Numbered from the stretch's first letter, positions 25,127 through 33,070 are shown. The stretch is DNA of 64,000 nucleotides from JACQFZ01 sp045810625 (GCA_045810625.1 JBJMVQ010000029.1:1-64000), one strand, 5' to 3'. The notes: generated by a model from the letters alone, not told the origin. Numbers and translations: made by a program.

Positions 25127-25795
25127 ATGTTCAATGTTTTCTTCGACCTCGACGGCACGTTGACCGATCCGCGCACCGGGATCGTCGCGAGCTGGAGGTA
25201 TCTCTACGAACGCCTCGGTCGGCCGGCTCCGCCGACGTCCGAGCTCGAGCAGTACATCGGGCCGCCATTGCGCGAGGGGATCGCCCGAGCGCTCGGCTAT
25301 CGTGACGCGCGGGATGTCGAGCGCGGCGTGGAGATCTATCGCGAGTATTACACGGCGGTCGGCATGTTTCAGGATTTGCTGCACGCCGGAATCGACGATT
25401 GTCTTCGCGAGCTGCGCGCCGCCGGTGCGCGGCTCTACGTCGCGACGTCCAAGGCGCACGTCTATGCTACGCGCATACTCGAGTATCTCGGCGTGCTGGG
25501 GCAGTTCGAGGCCGTGTACGGCGCCGAGCTCGATGGCACGCGCGGTAACAAGACCGAGTTGCTGGCGCATCTGCTTGCCTGCGAGCGTCTGGACTCGGCG
25601 TCGGCGTGGATGATCGGCGACCGCTCGCACGACGTCCTCGCCGCGCGCGCAAACGGTGTCACGCCGGTTGGGGTCCTTTGGGGCTTCGGCTCTCGCGCCG
25701 AGCTCGAGGGCGCCGGTGCGAAAGCCATCTGCGAGCAGACCACAGCGTTGGCCACCATGCTCTGCGCGGGTTTCGGCGCCGGGCAGCTCGCTTAG
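25127..25795 (+). CDS. HAD phosphatase, phosphoglycolate phosphatase-like
   Basis: A 222-residue HAD subfamily IA enzyme: nucleophile motif FFDLDGTLTDPRTGI, cap helices with YIGPPLREGIARALG, motif II Thr/Ser in YVATSKAHVYA, motif III Lys in RGNKTELLAHLL and motif IV WMIGDRSHDVLAA. It is close to Gph and to 5'-nucleotidase-like HADs. It follows the SDR gene after 20 bases. If the lyases upstream act on malyl-CoA, glyoxylate/glycolate chemistry would fit a phosphoglycolate role, but this is only suggestive. Confidence 0.85.
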   Translation: MFNVFFDLDGTLTDPRTGIVASWRYLYERLGRPAPPTSELEQYIGPPLREGIARALGYRDARDVERGVEIYREYYTAVGMFQDLLHAGIDDCLRELRAAGARLYVATSKAHVYATRILEYLGVLGQFEAVYGAELDGTRGNKTELLAHLLACERLDSASAWMIGDRSHDVLAARANGVTPVGVLWGFGSRAELEGAGAKAICEQTTALATMLCAGFGAGQLA

Positions 25796-26025
25796 TCGGC
25801 GCGGTACGGTGGTTTCGATTTTTCCGCGGCGGCTGCGGGCATCACCGCACCTCGCCGCGAGCCGGTGCCGATTCGCGCGTGCGTGGCAGTCACCAGCTCG
25901 TTCCGTTACTGCCTGGCTGACGCGATGTACGGCTCCGTGAGGGCCGGGCGGCGAAAGCGCGCTCTTGGTATGCTCTGGCTAAGCGAGTATTGCTCCTGCG
26001 TTTGCAAAACCGATCACGTTGCTCG

Positions 26026-26787
26026 ATGTGTACTCTGATTGTGTCCTACCGACCCGGCGATGCGTGGCCGGTTCTGATCGCCGCCAATCGCGACGAGATG
26101 CTAAGCCGCGCGTGGCGGCCGCCCGCGCGCCACTGGCCGGACCGGCCGAACGTCGTCGCGGGTTTGGATGAAACCGGCGGCGGCAGCTGGTTCGGTTTGA
26201 ACGACGACGGCGTCGTCGCCGGCGTCATGAATCGCGCGGGCACGCTCGGGCCGGCGACGGGGAAACGCAGCCGCGGCGAGCTGGTGCTCGAAGCGCTAGA
26301 TCACTCGGATGCGACGACGGCGGCGGAAGCCCTGTCACACTTGAATCCGACGGCCTATCGCGGATTCAATCTCGTGATCGCCGACAGCGAGCGTGTGTAC
26401 TGGCTGCGACATACGGAAACGTCGACGACAACGGGTGTTGAGATGATCGAGGTGCCGCCGGGGGTTTCGATGTTCACCGCCTACGATCGGAACGACGAAA
26501 CGTCGGCGCGTATCCGCCGGTACCTTCCGCTCGTGCGATCCGCCGCGCTACCCGATCCCGAGCGCGGCGACTGGTCGGCATGGGAGCGGTTGTTGTCGAG
26601 CCGGGAATCGGACGTCACCGGCCCGCGCGAGGGCGCGATGAACGTCGTGACCGACATGGGATTTGGAACCGTATCGAGCGTTCTCGTCGCGCTCCCCGCG
26701 CGGGAGCGGTTCGACGTCAAACCGCGTTTTCGTTTCGCCGCCGGCAGGCCCGATCTCGTACCGTTCGAAGACGTTCCGCTTCGCTGA
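26026..26787 (+). CDS. NRDE (Tango2-like) family protein
   Basis: A 253-residue protein of the NRDE family, related to TANGO2. MCTLIVSY places Cys 2 as a possible N-terminal nucleophile after Met removal; the family name motif is in AANRDEMLSRAW, and GGSWFGLNDDGVVAGVMNR and AYRGFNLVIAD follow. Bacterial members have been linked to haem movement or N-terminal hydrolase activity, without a settled role. ATG 26026 is chosen because it puts Cys at position 2; the 230 bases before it hold no gene. Confidence 0.85.
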   Translation: MCTLIVSYRPGDAWPVLIAANRDEMLSRAWRPPARHWPDRPNVVAGLDETGGGSWFGLNDDGVVAGVMNRAGTLGPATGKRSRGELVLEALDHSDATTAAEALSHLNPTAYRGFNLVIADSERVYWLRHTETSTTTGVEMIEVPPGVSMFTAYDRNDETSARIRRYLPLVRSAALPDPERGDWSAWERLLSSRESDVTGPREGAMNVVTDMGFGTVSSVLVALPARERFDVKPRFRFAAGRPDLVPFEDVPLR

Positions 26788-26829
26788 GGCCGCCGCACGA
26801 GAGCGCGCGAAGTGGAAACGCTCTGGCGA

Positions 26830-27753
26830 CTAGGGCTTCGCGAGAGTAACGCCCGGAATCCCCTTCATTTTGCCGAGCTCGTGGGCGAACACATTCACGA
26901 AATCGCGCGCGGGCGTCGAGAGGTGGTTCCAATGCCGGAACATCCAACCGACGGAAACCGGTGGCAGATCGCTGATGAACACCGCTTTGACGTTACCGCT
27001 CTTCTCGAAGTTGTGCGCCTGAACCGCGGGCACGATCGCGTGGCCGAGCCCGAGCTCCACGAACACGCTCGCGGTGTCGAAATCGTCGAACACGAGCTCC
27101 GGTACAAGATGCACTCCGTGCTCCGTCGCCGCCTGTTCGAGCGCTTCGCGGTGCAACGTTCCCTCGGATAGGCCGAGGTAACGGATTCCTTTCAAATCCT
27201 TGAGTCGCAACTGTTTGCGCTGGGCGAGCGGATCATCGTGCGCGACGAGAAGGAAGAAATGCTGGTGGGCGACGGTCATCTCGCTGGTGCCCCGCACCGG
27301 ATCGCCGGTCGTGACGAAGGCAAGGTCGGCCTGGTTAAGGCGCAGGATTTCGGAGCACCGCCGCGTCGAGCTCGCCGGCAGAAAGCGGATATTGATATCC
27401 GGATATTCGCGCCGGAACCGCACGATCGCGTTCTTCATGAAGTGGCGCACCGTCGTGCCGCCGGTCGTGATCGTTAACGTTCCCGCTTCGCCGTGTTTGA
27501 GCGCCCGAATGCGACGCAGGCCGATCTCGATTGCATCCAGGCCTTCCAGCGTCAGCTCGCGCAGGATCCGGCCTGCCTCGGTGGGCGCCACGCCGCGCGC
27601 CTGGCGCTCGAGCAGCCTGACGCCAAGCTCGGCCTCGAGCCGGGCGATGTGTTGGCTGACCGAGGATTGCGTGCGCCCGAGCTGGCGCGCCAACGCGCTC
27701 AAGCTGCCTGTTTCGCAGGCGGAGACGAAGATTCTCAGGTCCTCGAACGTCAT
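26830..27753 (-). CDS. LysR family transcriptional regulator
   Basis: A 307-residue DNA-binding regulator. The winged helix-turn-helix is at the N-terminus (LRIFVSACETGSLSALARQL then TQSSVSQHIARLEAELG), and residues about 90-295 form the type 2 periplasmic-binding-like effector domain (GTLTITTGGTTVRHF, LAFVTTGDPV, ELGLGHAIVPAV). The effector is unknown. It is divergent from panB with a dyad in between, so it probably controls itself and may control panB-panD; another target among the CoA-lyase genes upstream is possible. Confidence 0.92.
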   Translation of the reverse strand: MTFEDLRIFVSACETGSLSALARQLGRTQSSVSQHIARLEAELGVRLLERQARGVAPTEAGRILRELTLEGLDAIEIGLRRIRALKHGEAGTLTITTGGTTVRHFMKNAIVRFRREYPDINIRFLPASSTRRCSEILRLNQADLAFVTTGDPVRGTSEMTVAHQHFFLLVAHDDPLAQRKQLRLKDLKGIRYLGLSEGTLHREALEQAATEHGVHLVPELVFDDFDTASVFVELGLGHAIVPAVQAHNFEKSGNVKAVFISDLPPVSVGWMFRHWNHLSTPARDFVNVFAHELGKMKGIPGVTLAKP

Positions 27754-27776
27754 GTGCCTAGGTATAAGCCGTTGCT

Positions 27777-27793
27777 ACTATGATTGCAATAGT
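27777..27793. promoter_or_regulatory. Candidate LysR-type binding site
   Basis: ACTAT (27777-27781) and ATAGT (27789-27793) are inverted around GATTGCA, with an inner perfect palindrome ATTGCAAT (27783-27790). The T at 27779 and A at 27791 are 11 bases apart, as in the T-N11-A rule for LysR sites. It lies 24-40 bases before the lysR start. Confidence 0.5.
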
Positions 27794-27870
27794 CCTTAGC
27801 GTTGACTGATGGGTTATCAAGTGGAAGGCTGTTGTCGCCCAAAACGGGGCCTCGTGCGGGAGCTACGGAC

Positions 27871-28773
27871 ATGAAGAGCGGCCGGCTTACTACCCTCGAC
27901 ATCATCGGTATGAAACAGAGGCGCGAGCGCATTGCCGCGCTGACCGCGTACGACTACACCTCGGCGCAGATGATCGATGCCGCCGGCGTACCCCTCATCC
28001 TGGTCGGCGACACCCTCGGTATGGTTATACAGGGCGAAGAAACGACGTTGCCCGTCACGCTCGACCATATCGTTTACCACTCCAAGATGGTCACCCGCGG
28101 CGCGCGGCGCGCGCTGGTCGTCGGCGACATGCCGTTTATGACCTATCAGATCTCTCCCGAGGATGCGCTGCGAAACGCAACGCGCCTGCTGCAAGAGGCC
28201 GGCGTTGGCGCGGTGAAGCTCGAAGGCGGCGCGGACATCGCGCCGACGATCGAACGGTTGGTGAAAGCCGGTATTCCAGTGTGTGGACATCTCGGATTTA
28301 CGCCGCAGTCGACGCACACCTTAGGGGGTCCTCGGCTGCAAGGCCGTACGGCAGCCGATGCGCTGGCGCTGATCGCCGATGCGCAGGCGCTCGAATCAGC
28401 CGGTGTTTTTGCAATTGTTCTCGAGCTCGTGCCGGCCTCGCTCGCTGAGGAGATCACACAACGGGTGCGCGTTCCAACCATCGGCATCGGATCGGGTCCC
28501 GCGTGCGACGGCGAGATTCAAGTGTTCCACGACCTTTTCGGCCTATATACGAATTTCCAGCCGCGCCATACGCGGCGTTACCTCAATATGGCGGAACAGA
28601 TTTCGGCCGCGGCGCAGCAGTACAAGAACGATGTGGCCACACGCGCGTTCCCCGGACCCGAGCAAACCAGCGATCTCAAGCCGGAAGTCAAAGAAAAACT
28701 ACGCGAGTTGCTGCACCAGCAGACTAAGCCGGCCGAACGCCTCCATGCACGGACGGCGCGGTTTGCGATGTAA
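27871..28773 (+). CDS. panB: 3-methyl-2-oxobutanoate hydroxymethyltransferase
   Basis: A 300-residue TIM-barrel enzyme that adds a hydroxymethyl group from 5,10-methylene-THF to 2-oxoisovalerate, giving ketopantoate for CoA synthesis. Family motifs: ALTAYDYTSAQMIDAAGV, ILVGDTLGMVIQGEETTLPV, YQISPEDALRNATRL, AVKLEGG, GHLGFTPQS and ELVPASLAEEIT. ATG 27871 is used, with GGGAG 10 bases upstream; the frame is open 23 codons further up into the regulatory region. panD follows after 44 bases; panC is absent from the pair. Confidence 0.95.
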   Translation: MKSGRLTTLDIIGMKQRRERIAALTAYDYTSAQMIDAAGVPLILVGDTLGMVIQGEETTLPVTLDHIVYHSKMVTRGARRALVVGDMPFMTYQISPEDALRNATRLLQEAGVGAVKLEGGADIAPTIERLVKAGIPVCGHLGFTPQSTHTLGGPRLQGRTAADALALIADAQALESAGVFAIVLELVPASLAEEITQRVRVPTIGIGSGPACDGEIQVFHDLFGLYTNFQPRHTRRYLNMAEQISAAAQQYKNDVATRAFPGPEQTSDLKPEVKEKLRELLHQQTKPAERLHARTARFAM

Positions 28774-28817
28774 CGAATGTCGGGCGTTACCGTAACGCGG
28801 TACTGAAGGGGATACCC

Positions 28818-29207
28818 ATGCGCAGCTTTTTGCGGTCAAAAATACATAAAGCGATCGTCACTGAAGCGAATCTGAGCTACGTCGGTAGCATCACGATAGA
28901 CGCTGCGTTGCTCGAGAAGGCGGATTTGATGCCCGGCGAACGAGTGATGGTAGTGAGCAATACCTCGGGCGCGAGGCTCGAAACGTACGTCATCGAAGGT
29001 GAGCGGCTTTCCGGCTGTATATGCGTGAACGGCGCCGCGGCGCACCTCATCAAGAAAGGCGAGGAAGTCATCATCATGGGTTTTGAACTCTCCGATCGCC
29101 CTGTCAAACAAAGCGTGGTACTGGTCGATCGACACAACCGATTCGTCGCGATGCTCGCCGAGAAGCCAATGACTTCCGAACTGTCCGAGCTGACGTTACC
29201 GGCTTGA
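28818..29207 (+). CDS. panD: Aspartate 1-decarboxylase precursor
   Basis: A 129-residue pyruvoyl enzyme that makes beta-alanine from aspartate for pantothenate. Self-cleavage is expected at Gly 23-Ser 24 in SYVGSITID; Ser 24 becomes the pyruvoyl group. SKIHKAIVTEANL, CICVNGAAAHL and the VIIMGFEL strand are family features. Length is normal. AAGGGG is 7 bases before ATG 28818. It forms a panB-panD unit. Confidence 0.95.
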   Translation: MRSFLRSKIHKAIVTEANLSYVGSITIDAALLEKADLMPGERVMVVSNTSGARLETYVIEGERLSGCICVNGAAAHLIKKGEEVIIMGFELSDRPVKQSVVLVDRHNRFVAMLAEKPMTSELSELTLPA

Positions 29208-29312
29208 GGTAAAGGCTCCTTCGCGACACGGCCTCTACCGGGAGGCGTTAATTTCCTTAACTTCCAATCGCCGCACCGAAGTAGAAGCAGCGCCCGATTT
29301 GCGGCGCAGCTA

Positions 29313-29780
29313 TCACCAGTAAATCCGCCGAATGAAATAATCGATTGAAATCTTTCCGGGGCCGCGCAACAGCGGCAACAGCAACAGCGTGCCGTAAAGC
29401 TGATGCTGTGCGAGGCCAAATTCCTCGAGACCGGGATAGGAGATTACGGCGACGATGTTGAATACGAAAAGCACCGCCGCCGCGATTCGCCCGCCCAGTC
29501 CCAGCGCCAGCAGCACCGGAAACGTCAGCTCGACCGCCGTTCCCAAGTAAGCCGCAACCGCTGGAGCGAGAACCGGGACGTGATACTCGGTTTGAAACAG
29601 CGTGAGTGTGGTCGGGTTCAGGTGCAGGAACGGGAAGCTGGCGTCCACGTTTATTTTCGTCAGGCCCGAATCCCAAAAGAACTTCGCGATCCAGAGACGG
29701 ATACCGAGATCCGCGAGCGGTGCGAGGAATTCCAGGCGATCGATGAGCGGCCTGACGAGTCGGGCGGCGGCGGCAGTCAT
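29313..29780 (-). CDS. DoxX family membrane protein of the bufferin-type operon
   Basis: A 155-residue four-helix membrane protein. DoxX features: LGIRLWIAKFFWDSGLTKI, the LGTAVELTFPVLLALGLG helix and the C-terminal GLAQHQLYGTLLLLPLL. DoxX proteins are the usual last gene of DUF2282/DUF692/DUF2063 operons (HvfD in Haemophilus). Its role there is not clear; a redox or peptide-handling function in the membrane is possible. It starts 16 bases after the stop of the DUF2063 gene, so it is in the same transcript. Confidence 0.88.
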   Translation of the reverse strand: MTAAAARLVRPLIDRLEFLAPLADLGIRLWIAKFFWDSGLTKINVDASFPFLHLNPTTLTLFQTEYHVPVLAPAVAAYLGTAVELTFPVLLALGLGGRIAAAVLFVFNIVAVISYPGLEEFGLAQHQLYGTLLLLPLLRGPGKISIDYFIRRIYW

Positions 29781-29796
29781 TCGTTATTCCTCCGGT

Positions 29797-30606
29797 TTAC
29801 TCGATTCGGAAATCGGTGAGCGTCCCGCGCGCGATGTGATGTTGTAGCGTGCGCATGAGATTCAAGCTCGGTTCCGCCGCCACCGCCGCTTCGAAAGCAG
29901 CACCGAGGGGTGCGGCGTTCAGGAAGCCGTGAAGCAGTGCGTACTCACCGGCCGTGATCCGCGCGATCGTGATGTCGAGTTTGTGTCGCAGCACCAGCAA
30001 ATATTCGCCGCCCTGGTCGAGGCGCACCGCCGCGTCGCCCACGAAATCCGGCTGATTGACCTCCCAAATGCGAAGGACCGGATACTCCGATGCCAGCAGG
30101 CGCGCGGAGGGGTGTAGTTGAAATACGAGCGCGTCGTATTTTTCGGGCGAGACCTGAGCGAGACGTGCGGTCGCGAGCGGTGCTGCGTCGGCGGCGTGAA
30201 AAGCTTCGTGCCAGGCCCATTCGAGGCGGGCGACATCCGGCAGATAGATGAGCCCGGCGGCCGGTTCGAACGTCCTTAGAAATTCGGCAAGCTCGCCGCC
30301 GAAATCGTGCAGATTGCCGGAGCCCGGTGGATACCGGCGGATAAAACAGTCGGCGGTGTACTCGAAGAATTCAACCCCGACGAGTCGCTGGATGACCGGA
30401 TAAACCGCGGCGAGCGCATCAGTGAGATTCGCAAAGGTGTTGTTCCGATAAACCTGCAAGTGGCGCGACGCAGGGAAAGCACCGGCGCGGATGTGAGGCA
30501 GAACCGCCGGGTCGTCCTCGTAAACGGCGGCCGCGAATGCTTCTTGCAGTTTACGCAAGGACGGCCGAGTGAGAGACATTTGCGTGTCAGGCGGCCGCGT
30601 TGTCAT
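29797..30606 (-). CDS. bufC: DUF2063 partner protein of the DUF692 enzyme
   Basis: A 269-residue protein. The N-terminal about 95 residues are the DUF2063 domain: LRKLQEAFAAAVYEDD, HLQVYRNNTFANLTDAL, VYPVIQRLVGVEFFEY and GNLHDFGGELAEFL. The C-terminal half is a HvfC/BufC-like domain that is thought to bind the precursor leader and present it to the DUF692 enzyme. ATG 30606 overlaps the end of the DUF692 gene by 20 bases; a second ATG at 30579 avoids the overlap. Overlap and order argue for coupled synthesis of the two partners. Confidence 0.88.
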   Translation of the reverse strand: MTTRPPDTQMSLTRPSLRKLQEAFAAAVYEDDPAVLPHIRAGAFPASRHLQVYRNNTFANLTDALAAVYPVIQRLVGVEFFEYTADCFIRRYPPGSGNLHDFGGELAEFLRTFEPAAGLIYLPDVARLEWAWHEAFHAADAAPLATARLAQVSPEKYDALVFQLHPSARLLASEYPVLRIWEVNQPDFVGDAAVRLDQGGEYLLVLRHKLDITIARITAGEYALLHGFLNAAPLGAAFEAAVAAEPSLNLMRTLQHHIARGTLTDFRIE

Positions 30607-31459
30607 AGAGGCGAGCGAGTTCTCGTTCGGCCCGTGTTGCTTCGTCGACCAACACATCGAGCGCCGGAAGCGCGCTGTCCCATTCGATCAGCGTCGGGCG
30701 CGCACCGAACCGCGCGAGCGTTTGTCGATAGAGTGTCCATACGGCGTCGGCGACACGTCCGTCGTGAGTGTCGATCAGGATTTCGCCGTCTTCGTAGGCT
30801 TTGACGGTATGACCCGCGAGATGAATTTCATGCACGCGCTCGGTCGGAACCGCTTTCACATAGTCGATCGGATCGAAGCCGTGGTTCCTGCTGCTCACGT
30901 AGATATTGTTGACGTCGAGGAGGATGCCGCAATCCGCGCGTGCGGCGACGGCAGCGAGAAATTCCCATTCGAGAATAACCGAGTGCTCGTACTGCACGTA
31001 GCTCGACAGATTCTCGATCAGAATACGCCGCCCGAGAAACTCCTGGGTTTCGACGATGCGCGGCACGATGTGTGCGATCGCCTCCTCAGTGTAAGGCAAG
31101 GGGAGCAGATCGTTCAGATAACGACCACCCACGGACGACCAGCACAAGTGCTCGGAAACGAGGCCGGGGTCGATAAAGTCGATCAGGCGCTTCAAACGCC
31201 GCAGGTGTTCGCGATTCAGCGGGTCGGCGGAGCCGAGCGACAGCCCGACACCGTGGAGACTTACGGGATATAGTGCACGCGCGCGTTCGAGATAATGCAG
31301 CGGCGCCCCGCCCGCGCCGAAATAGTTTTCGCTGTGGACTTCGAGCCAGCCGACGTTCGGCTGCGTCTCGAGCAGATCGCGGTAGTGCGGAGCGCGCAGC
31401 CCGATCCCGGCGCGCGCCGGGATCGAGGCCGAACGGCCGTGAGCTGCGCTCCCGGTCAT
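30587..31459 (-). CDS. bufB: DUF692 multinuclear iron enzyme (MNIO)
   Basis: A 290-residue TIM-barrel oxidative enzyme of the MNIO family, which modifies cysteine residues of precursor peptides using a di- or tri-iron centre. Candidate metal-binding segments in order: GIGLRAPHYRD, LEVHSENYFG, SLHGVGLSLGS, VSEHLCWS, IENLSSYV, LLDVNNIYVSS, HEIHLAGH, DTHDGRV and LIEWDS. All these acidic and His positions are kept, so it should be active. ATG 31459 is 5 bases after the stop of the precursor gene before it, so precursor and enzyme are tightly linked. The frame is open upstream but only as antisense-free run-on. Confidence 0.93.
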   Translation of the reverse strand: MTGSAAHGRSASIPARAGIGLRAPHYRDLLETQPNVGWLEVHSENYFGAGGAPLHYLERARALYPVSLHGVGLSLGSADPLNREHLRRLKRLIDFIDPGLVSEHLCWSSVGGRYLNDLLPLPYTEEAIAHIVPRIVETQEFLGRRILIENLSSYVQYEHSVILEWEFLAAVAARADCGILLDVNNIYVSSRNHGFDPIDYVKAVPTERVHEIHLAGHTVKAYEDGEILIDTHDGRVADAVWTLYRQTLARFGARPTLIEWDSALPALDVLVDEATRAERELARLYDNAAA

Positions 31460-31464
31460 GCCGA

Positions 31465-31752
31465 CTACTTCATCATCGCCTGCAGCGAGCCGCCGACGAT
31501 CTTCTCGCAGGTCCCCTTCGGAACGGAGATCCACGCGCCCTTGTCGCCGTCTTTCTTCGAGGTGCCGGCACACGAGCTGTGCGACGTCTGGCAGTCGTTT
31601 TTACCGGCCTTCGCGACGCCGTAGCACTTTTCCGTCGGCGCTGCCGCCATCTCCTTGTCCATGCTGGCGGCCTGTGCGGCGCCCGCGCCCAGCACGCCGG
31701 CCGTGAGCAGTCCGACGATCGCGCTCGAAATGGCGTTACGATGATGTTTCAT
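31465..31752 (-). CDS. bufA1: DUF2282 precursor peptide (bufferin type), copy nearest the enzyme
   Basis: A 95-residue exported precursor. A signal peptide (residues 1-28, ending GAGAAQA) acts also as the likely leader. The mature part has four Cys: C43 in EKCYGVAKAG, C54 in KNDC, C61 in SSCAGTSKKDGD and C82 in VPKGTC. This is the four-Cys pattern of bufferins; in studied cases central Cys residues become thiooxazoles through the DUF692/DUF2063 pair and the peptide binds copper. A strong ribosome site (AGGAGT, read on the minus strand) precedes ATG 31752. Confidence 0.9.
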   Translation of the reverse strand: MKHHRNAISSAIVGLLTAGVLGAGAAQAASMDKEMAAAPTEKCYGVAKAGKNDCQTSHSSCAGTSKKDGDKGAWISVPKGTCEKIVGGSLQAMMK

Positions 31753-31792
31753 GGTAATGCACTCCTAGTGGTGGTTGGGTTTTTGGGTGGTA

Positions 31793-32077
31793 CTACTTTT
31801 TAACGGTAACCGGCTGTAACGAGCCGCCGGCAAGCTTCACGCACGTGCCCTTGGGAACGTAGACCCAGGCATCTTTTTGGAAATCGTGTTTCGCGGTGGT
31901 CGCGCAGGACGAGGTCGCGGTCGCGCAGTCGTTCTTTCCCGCTTTCGCGACGCCATAGCAGCGTTCCTTCTCGACGCAATAGACCAGGGACGACTTGTCG
32001 TTTTCGGCTGCTTGCACACCGCCGAGCCCGAGGACACCGGCAATCGCGCCGGCGATCAGTGTTTGGTGTTTGGTCAT
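31793..32077 (-). CDS. bufA1: Second DUF2282 precursor peptide with five cysteines
   Basis: A 94-residue paralogue of the peptide downstream, with a signal peptide (residues 1-23, ending GGVQA) and the same core (ERCYGVAKAGKNDC, SSC, VPKGTC). Cys residues are C34, C40, C51, C58 and C79: C34, in LVYCVEKERC, is extra compared with the other copy. Acidic and basic loops also differ (TAKHDFQKDAWVY for TSKKDGDKGAWIS). GAGGAGAGG stands 4 bases before ATG 32077. It is the first gene after the 141-base gap that probably holds the operon promoter. Confidence 0.88.
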   Translation of the reverse strand: MTKHQTLIAGAIAGVLGLGGVQAAENDKSSLVYCVEKERCYGVAKAGKNDCATATSSCATTAKHDFQKDAWVYVPKGTCVKLAGGSLQPVTVKK

Positions 32078-32218
32078 TCCGCCTCTCCTCTGTTATGAGC
32101 TTTCTTAGATAGTAGTGCACCGCCGGGACGCCGCCGGTTCTCGATGTCGTTTGCTGTACACGTTTGCGTCGCTCTCGTGCGCCGTCGTACCCAGGCGACG
32201 CGATAAGGCGCGGCCGAT
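32078..32218 (-). promoter_or_regulatory. Likely promoter region of the bufferin-type operon
   Basis: This 141-base gap between the anti-sigma and first precursor genes is the only sizeable non-coding space in the run. Read on the minus strand it contains GAGAACC (with the AAC core common in ECF -35 boxes) followed after about 15 bases by GTGCAC and a TACTATCT patch. I cannot tell which is used; the assignment to the neighbouring ECF factor is inference. Confidence 0.35.
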
Positions 32219-32467
32219 TTACCGAATGTCGGCAACCGTCCGACGGATGCGCTCGCGCGCTGCCTTGGAAAGCCCGAGTTGGCCGGCCGCCGGCAGTCGG
32301 CGCGTGTACTCGCGTGCGGCCCGACGGATGAACTCCGCCTGCCGCTTAAACTGCGTACACGCGGCGCAGGCGAGCAGGTGCAGTCGCAGCGCAACGCGGC
32401 TGTGCCACGGCAGTCGCCGTTCGAACGACTGCGATACCAGCTTGCTCGCTTCCCGGCAGGTCAACAT
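32219..32467 (-). CDS. Zinc-finger (ZAS-type) anti-sigma factor
   Basis: An 82-residue soluble protein. MLTCREASKLVSQSFERRL and HLLACAACTQF give the Cys/His set of the zf-HC2 anti-sigma domain (HxxxCxxC). It has no membrane helix, so it should sense a cytoplasmic signal, for example metal or thiol stress, and release the sigma factor. ATG 32467 overlaps the sigma stop (TAATG), which is typical of sigma/anti-sigma pairs. A longer start at 32515 would be inside the sigma gene and is less likely. Confidence 0.85.
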   Translation of the reverse strand: MLTCREASKLVSQSFERRLPWHSRVALRLHLLACAACTQFKRQAEFIRRAAREYTRRLPAAGQLGLSKAARERIRRTVADIR

Positions 32468-33036
32468 TACTTTCGCCTCATCCGGCCGGCGCCGAACCAA
32501 TTTGTTTCCAGGCATTGCCGCAATCGCAGTCTCGCGCGGTGCAGCATCACCCAGAGATTGGTCGGCGCGACCTGCAATACCTTACACGCCTCTTCGCCGC
32601 TCGCGCCGTCGAGCTCGCAGAGGCTGAACGCCTGCGCCTGGGCCGGGGGCAGACCTGCGATGCAGTCGGCGAAAACTTGCCAGAACTGCTGCTGCTCGAG
32701 GGCGGCGTCGGGGTCCTGCCACGCCGAAGGCCGGTTGCGCCAGTGATCCCTCGCGGCGTTGTCGAAGAAACGGTCCAGCTCCTCCGGGTCGTCGTTCGCC
32801 GGCTCCACGTGGCGCCCGGCGCGCCGCCAGTGATCGGCAAGCTTGTGCTTGAGAATGCCGACGAGCCAGGTACGCTCGGACGACGCACCGGCGAAGCTGT
32901 CGCGGGCGCGCCAAGCGGCGAGCAGCGTTTCCTGGACCAGGTCTTCGGCGGCATGTTGGTCGCGCACCCGCAGGTAGGCGTAACCGAAAAGCGCGTCGCC
33001 GTGTTCGTCCAGCCAGCGCTCGGGCGTTGTGCTCAT
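32467..33036 (-). CDS. ECF sigma factor
   Basis: A 189-residue sigma-70 family protein with only regions 2 and 4. Region 2: ALFGYAYLRVRDQHAAEDLV, QETLLAAWRARDSF and ERTWLVGILKHKLADHWRR. Region 4: LPPAQAQAFSLCELDG, SGEEACKVLQVAPTNLWVML and HRARLRLRQCLE. The cognate anti-sigma gene is coupled to it. Such pairs commonly precede DUF2282/DUF692 operons, so the target promoter is probably that of the precursor genes just downstream. It starts 34 bases after the DUF1841 gene, so it may also be read from further upstream. Confidence 0.92.
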   Translation of the reverse strand: MSTTPERWLDEHGDALFGYAYLRVRDQHAAEDLVQETLLAAWRARDSFAGASSERTWLVGILKHKLADHWRRAGRHVEPANDDPEELDRFFDNAARDHWRNRPSAWQDPDAALEQQQFWQVFADCIAGLPPAQAQAFSLCELDGASGEEACKVLQVAPTNLWVMLHRARLRLRQCLETNWFGAGRMRRK

Positions 33037-33070
33037 CGCGGACGGTTGAGGGTCGGAGTAGGGCGGTGGA

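Noticed and set aside
29231..29246. GCCTC/GAGGC hairpin between convergent panD and DoxX genes as a terminator
   Set aside because: Only five base pairs; it may contribute but cannot be supported.
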